Positions 13,666-15,793 of a DNA stretch of 15,793 bases are shown one piece after another (positions within the stretch are counted from its first letter, which is position 1; every line of letters begins with the position of its first letter). Origin of the DNA: Fibrobacterales bacterium. Lineage in GTDB: Bacteria > Fibrobacterota > Fibrobacteria > Fibrobacterales > Fibrobacteraceae. The position numbers and the translations under genes were made by a program. The notes beneath the pieces were generated by a model that was given only the letters and a program-made list of their open reading frames with translations, had not been told where the DNA came from and made no database searches. The DNA is taken from contig BNUP01000047.1 in NCBI GenBank assembly GCA_025997455.1, forward strand, positions 1-15,793, given 5' to 3'.

Positions 13666-14724
13666 ATGTCGCATTGTATAACATTAAGCGTTTTGTGCTT
13701 GTTTATTTGCACTGCATTTTGTGCCGTTCCCCAAACCATAACCCGCGACTTGAATAAACGACTGATATTTCAAAATCCCGATATAAAAACTTCTTATTCC
13801 CCGCTTATGTTGGAGAAAAATGCAAAGGCGGATTCTCTTTTGCCAGCACTCAACGGCGATATGGCACTCGGCGAACTCTTGGCTGCATACCCAAATTTAT
13901 ACAGCATTGAAAATTTACGGCAGGAAAAAAATTTAACCACAAAGTTAAAAATTGAGATAGTGTATATAGACGGAATAAGAGAAGATGCATTTTGCGATTT
14001 TTCCAAAACCAAAGATGCGGCAAATTGGGAATTAACCATTGGAGTAGATTTTGTATCGGGAGCATCGAACACGGCGGGAGCACATTTTCAGCAGTGCATA
14101 AATCAAGTGCGAGATGAAATAGGTTATGCAATACAAGATGATGATGGCAACACGCAAATAATACCGCCCAAAGTAATTTTAACTGAAATAGCAAAAAATA
14201 AAATCCCCGATGCAATACCCATAGACCTTCAAATGAAACTTTTAGAGGCACACCGCAGTGTGGAGGAAAACGGCGAGTGCCCGGCGGATATTCAAGCGTA
14301 TATGATACTCTTGGAAGTTTGGCGGCGGGTGAAAAATTTGGAGATGGATTTGCCTGCAATCAGCGAAGTTTTAAGAGGCGAAAGTGTGCAAAGTTGTGCT
14401 TTTAACCGCGAATGGAATAGGCGATACAGCGAACAAGCCTCGTTTAGATGCGACCAAAGCGATGTTTGCATTTACAATCAAAGTGAAGACGGCAAAACCT
14501 CGTGGGTATGGAACGCATACGACAATCGCCTCGAATTTGTGCGAAAAAAAATCGCATTTTTTTCTTACGGCAAAAAGAGCATTCACGACGGCGGAACAAT
14601 GCTCGACCTGCGAATAACACCGCTCTCCACCAGACTTTTTCTCGAATCTTATCTCAACCTGCAAGGCGAACCGCTAAGCCTCGGACTTATAATTTTGGGT
14701 GAAAATTTTTTGGGTAAAGAGTAA
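13666..14724 (+). CDS. Unknown secreted protein with paired cysteines
   Basis: 352 residues from ATG 13666. It starts with a signal peptide MSHCITLSVLCLFICTAFCA followed by VPQTITRD; cleavage is likely near AFCA, and I see no lipobox. I do not recognise the family. The mature part is mixed alpha/beta: an N-terminal 60-residue region, IEIVYIDGIREDAFCDF and ELTIGVDFVSGASNT suggest strands, PADIQAYMILLEVWRRVKNLEM a helix, and AFNREWNRRYSEQASFRCDQSDVCIYNQSEDG a Cys-rich C-terminal part. Cysteines occur in CINQ, ECPAD, SCAFN and RCDQSDVC contexts, consistent with disulfides in the periplasm or outside. It follows nuoD by 16 bp with no clear ribosome site (GTGGTG before the ATG). An outer-membrane or fimbrial accessory role cannot be excluded. 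Confidence 0.7.
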   Translation: MSHCITLSVLCLFICTAFCAVPQTITRDLNKRLIFQNPDIKTSYSPLMLEKNAKADSLLPALNGDMALGELLAAYPNLYSIENLRQEKNLTTKLKIEIVYIDGIREDAFCDFSKTKDAANWELTIGVDFVSGASNTAGAHFQQCINQVRDEIGYAIQDDDGNTQIIPPKVILTEIAKNKIPDAIPIDLQMKLLEAHRSVEENGECPADIQAYMILLEVWRRVKNLEMDLPAISEVLRGESVQSCAFNREWNRRYSEQASFRCDQSDVCIYNQSEDGKTSWVWNAYDNRLEFVRKKIAFFSYGKKSIHDGGTMLDLRITPLSTRLFLESYLNLQGEPLSLGLIILGENFLGKE

Positions 14725-14732
14725 TACTAACC

Positions 14733-15287
14733 TCAGAACAGATTCAACAAATCCCTGATAACCTTCCAATAAAGTGCGTGTTCCTCTTGCAAAACTCGGT
14801 CTGCAAGCGAATGCGGGGTGTCGCCGTCAAAAACGGGAACTGCCGACTGCGCTATAATTTTTCCCGCATCGTAGTCTTTGGTAACATAATGAACGGTAAC
14901 TCCTGTTATTTTTACCCCTGCAGCGAGCACCTTCTCGTGAGTGTGAATGCCAAAACAACCCTTTCCTCCAAACGACGGCAAAAGTGAAGGGTGAATGTTG
15001 ATAATTTTGTTTTCAAAATAGACAAAAATTTCTTCCGGCAGTTTTCTCATATAACCCGACATAACTATTAAATCCGGTGCATCTTGCAAAAGAGTAGGAA
15101 TCAAATTTGTATCGGAGATGAGTCTGGTGGGAATAAAATTTTGCTTTGCAATTTCCATAGCCCCGCAATTTTCATTATAACTTAAAAGCGAACAACATTC
15201 GGCAGGGAGAGAACCGTCGGCTATGCGGTTTATAATGTTCAAAAAATTACTGCCGCGCCCTGCGGAAAGCATAGAAAATCTCGGCAT
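14733..15287 (-). CDS. purN: Phosphoribosylglycinamide formyltransferase
   Basis: 184 residues. Transfers a formyl group from 10-formyl-THF to GAR, the third step of purine synthesis. Motifs: LSAGRGSNFLNI (7-18, nucleotide-binding GSN), IVMSGYMRKLP (74-84), the folate/catalytic NIHPSLLP with N97 and H99, and the catalytic D140 in DYDAGKII. E. coli equivalents are N106, H108 and D144. Between HPSLLP and the HTHEKVL helix there is an insertion reading SFGGKGCFG, of the kind I remember from Bacteroidota-type PurN. The start overlaps the aroE stop by one base as TGATG, so the two are co-transcribed and coupled. It converges on the secreted-protein gene with an 8-bp gap and no visible terminator. 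Confidence 0.94.
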   Translation of the reverse strand: MPRFSMLSAGRGSNFLNIINRIADGSLPAECCSLLSYNENCGAMEIAKQNFIPTRLISDTNLIPTLLQDAPDLIVMSGYMRKLPEEIFVYFENKIINIHPSLLPSFGGKGCFGIHTHEKVLAAGVKITGVTVHYVTKDYDAGKIIAQSAVPVFDGDTPHSLADRVLQEEHALYWKVIRDLLNLF

Positions 15288-15793
15288 CAGTTATTTCCCA
15301 AATCGCGTATAAGGTTTGCAATCACGGCAGGAGAAGGTTCGGAATTTGGAAACCACAACTTAAAACTCTCCACCGCCTGATAAATTAACATTCCTATCCC
15401 GCTTACGGTTTTGCAACCTGCGGTTTTTGCATCTCTTAAAAGTTGTGTTTCAAGCGGGTTATATACAATATCGAAAACGGTCAAATTCGGGTTCAGCAAT
15501 TCCTTAGGGACTGCACTTTTTTCAATGTTCGGGTGCATTCCAAGCGGAGTTGCGTTGCAAATAACATCAAATTCGTTTATATGATTTTCAATTTCGGACA
15601 AAGTCAATGCGGGAGAGTAATTTTCCAAAACCCCTACCAATTCCTCTTTTTTTCCATAAAAAACACTAAGAGAGGCGACCTTTCCCTCATTCAAAAACGC
15701 GTGAAACAAAGCCTTGGCGGCACCTCCGCTGCCCAAAAGTGCAACTCTTTTTCCTTCGAGTGAAACGCCGTTTTCTTTCAAATTTCGCAATGC
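15287..15793 (-). CDS. aroE: Shikimate dehydrogenase, C-terminal part only
   Basis: The gene runs off the right edge; 169 residues are seen, including an upstream Ala codon beyond the TTG at 15790, which I read as an internal Leu (A-L-R-N-L-K-E-N-G-V). NADPH-binding fold: VALLGSGGAAKA, FDVICNATPLGMHP (NATPLGM loop), FDIVYNPLETQLLRDAKTAGCKTVSGIGMLIYQAVESFKLW (typical closing motifs, DIVYNP and GxGMLxxQA). It reduces 3-dehydroshikimate to shikimate for aromatic amino acids. The N-terminal substrate-binding domain with the catalytic Lys/Asp pair is not in the window. TGATG overlap with purN. Confidence 0.94.
   Translation of the reverse strand, partial: ALRNLKENGVSLEGKRVALLGSGGAAKALFHAFLNEGKVASLSVFYGKKEELVGVLENYSPALTLSEIENHINEFDVICNATPLGMHPNIEKSAVPKELLNPNLTVFDIVYNPLETQLLRDAKTAGCKTVSGIGMLIYQAVESFKLWFPNSEPSPAVIANLIRDLGNN

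Overview
The window reads as ordinary chromosomal DNA of a Gram-negative bacterium, probably of the FCB group. I lean towards Fibrobacterota (Fibromonas-like) on weak evidence: a UPF0164/PorV-type outer-membrane protein, a lipoprotein with an N-x2-NDPDSANY motif, the C-terminal tail of an Rpn-type transposase with AEG repeats, a CheX/CheY pair, and a PurN with the GGKG insertion I associate with Bacteroidota-like lineages. The lineage is an inference. The genetic code looks standard, since TGA is used as stop.

Layout. 1-488 (+): C-terminal end of an Rpn-type nuclease/transposase, then a tiny lipoprotein-like ORF overlapping it by ATGA. 485-5577 (-): NUDIX hydrolase, long-chain acyl-CoA synthetase and leucyl aminopeptidase, tightly packed and read in the order pepA, fadD-like, nudix, with a TrmH/SpoU rRNA methyltransferase upstream. 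5578-5778: repeat-rich gap. 5779-8787 (-): outer-membrane protein, branched-chain aminotransferase, CheY-like receiver and CheX-type phosphatase. 8788-9108: a divergent intergenic region almost wholly built of 7-bp repeats. 9109-14724 (+): leuS, a YgjP-like metallopeptidase overlapping it, an isolated nuoD, and an unknown secreted protein. 14733-15793 (-): purN and the 3' part of aroE, overlapping as TGATG.

How the genes fit together. Most are housekeeping: leucyl-tRNA charging, complex I subunit D, purine and shikimate synthesis, branched-chain amino acid transamination, rRNA methylation, peptide turnover and fatty-acid activation. CheX and CheY form a coherent signalling pair, because CheX-family proteins dephosphorylate CheY-P. 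No known defence, CRISPR or secondary-metabolite system is visible.

The unusual content is between the genes. Several genes share a recurring upstream architecture: a TGCACYGC-type 16-mer about 50-70 nt before the start, runs of 7-bp units, then a TAnnTT hexamer only 6-8 nt before the ATG with no Shine-Dalgarno (rlmB-like, leuS, nuoD, cheX; pepA has only the last part). This suggests leaderless transcription from a common promoter type. Three consecutive perfect inverted repeats lie at the 5' end of the outer-membrane protein gene. These patterns are read directly from the sequence; their functions are hypotheses.
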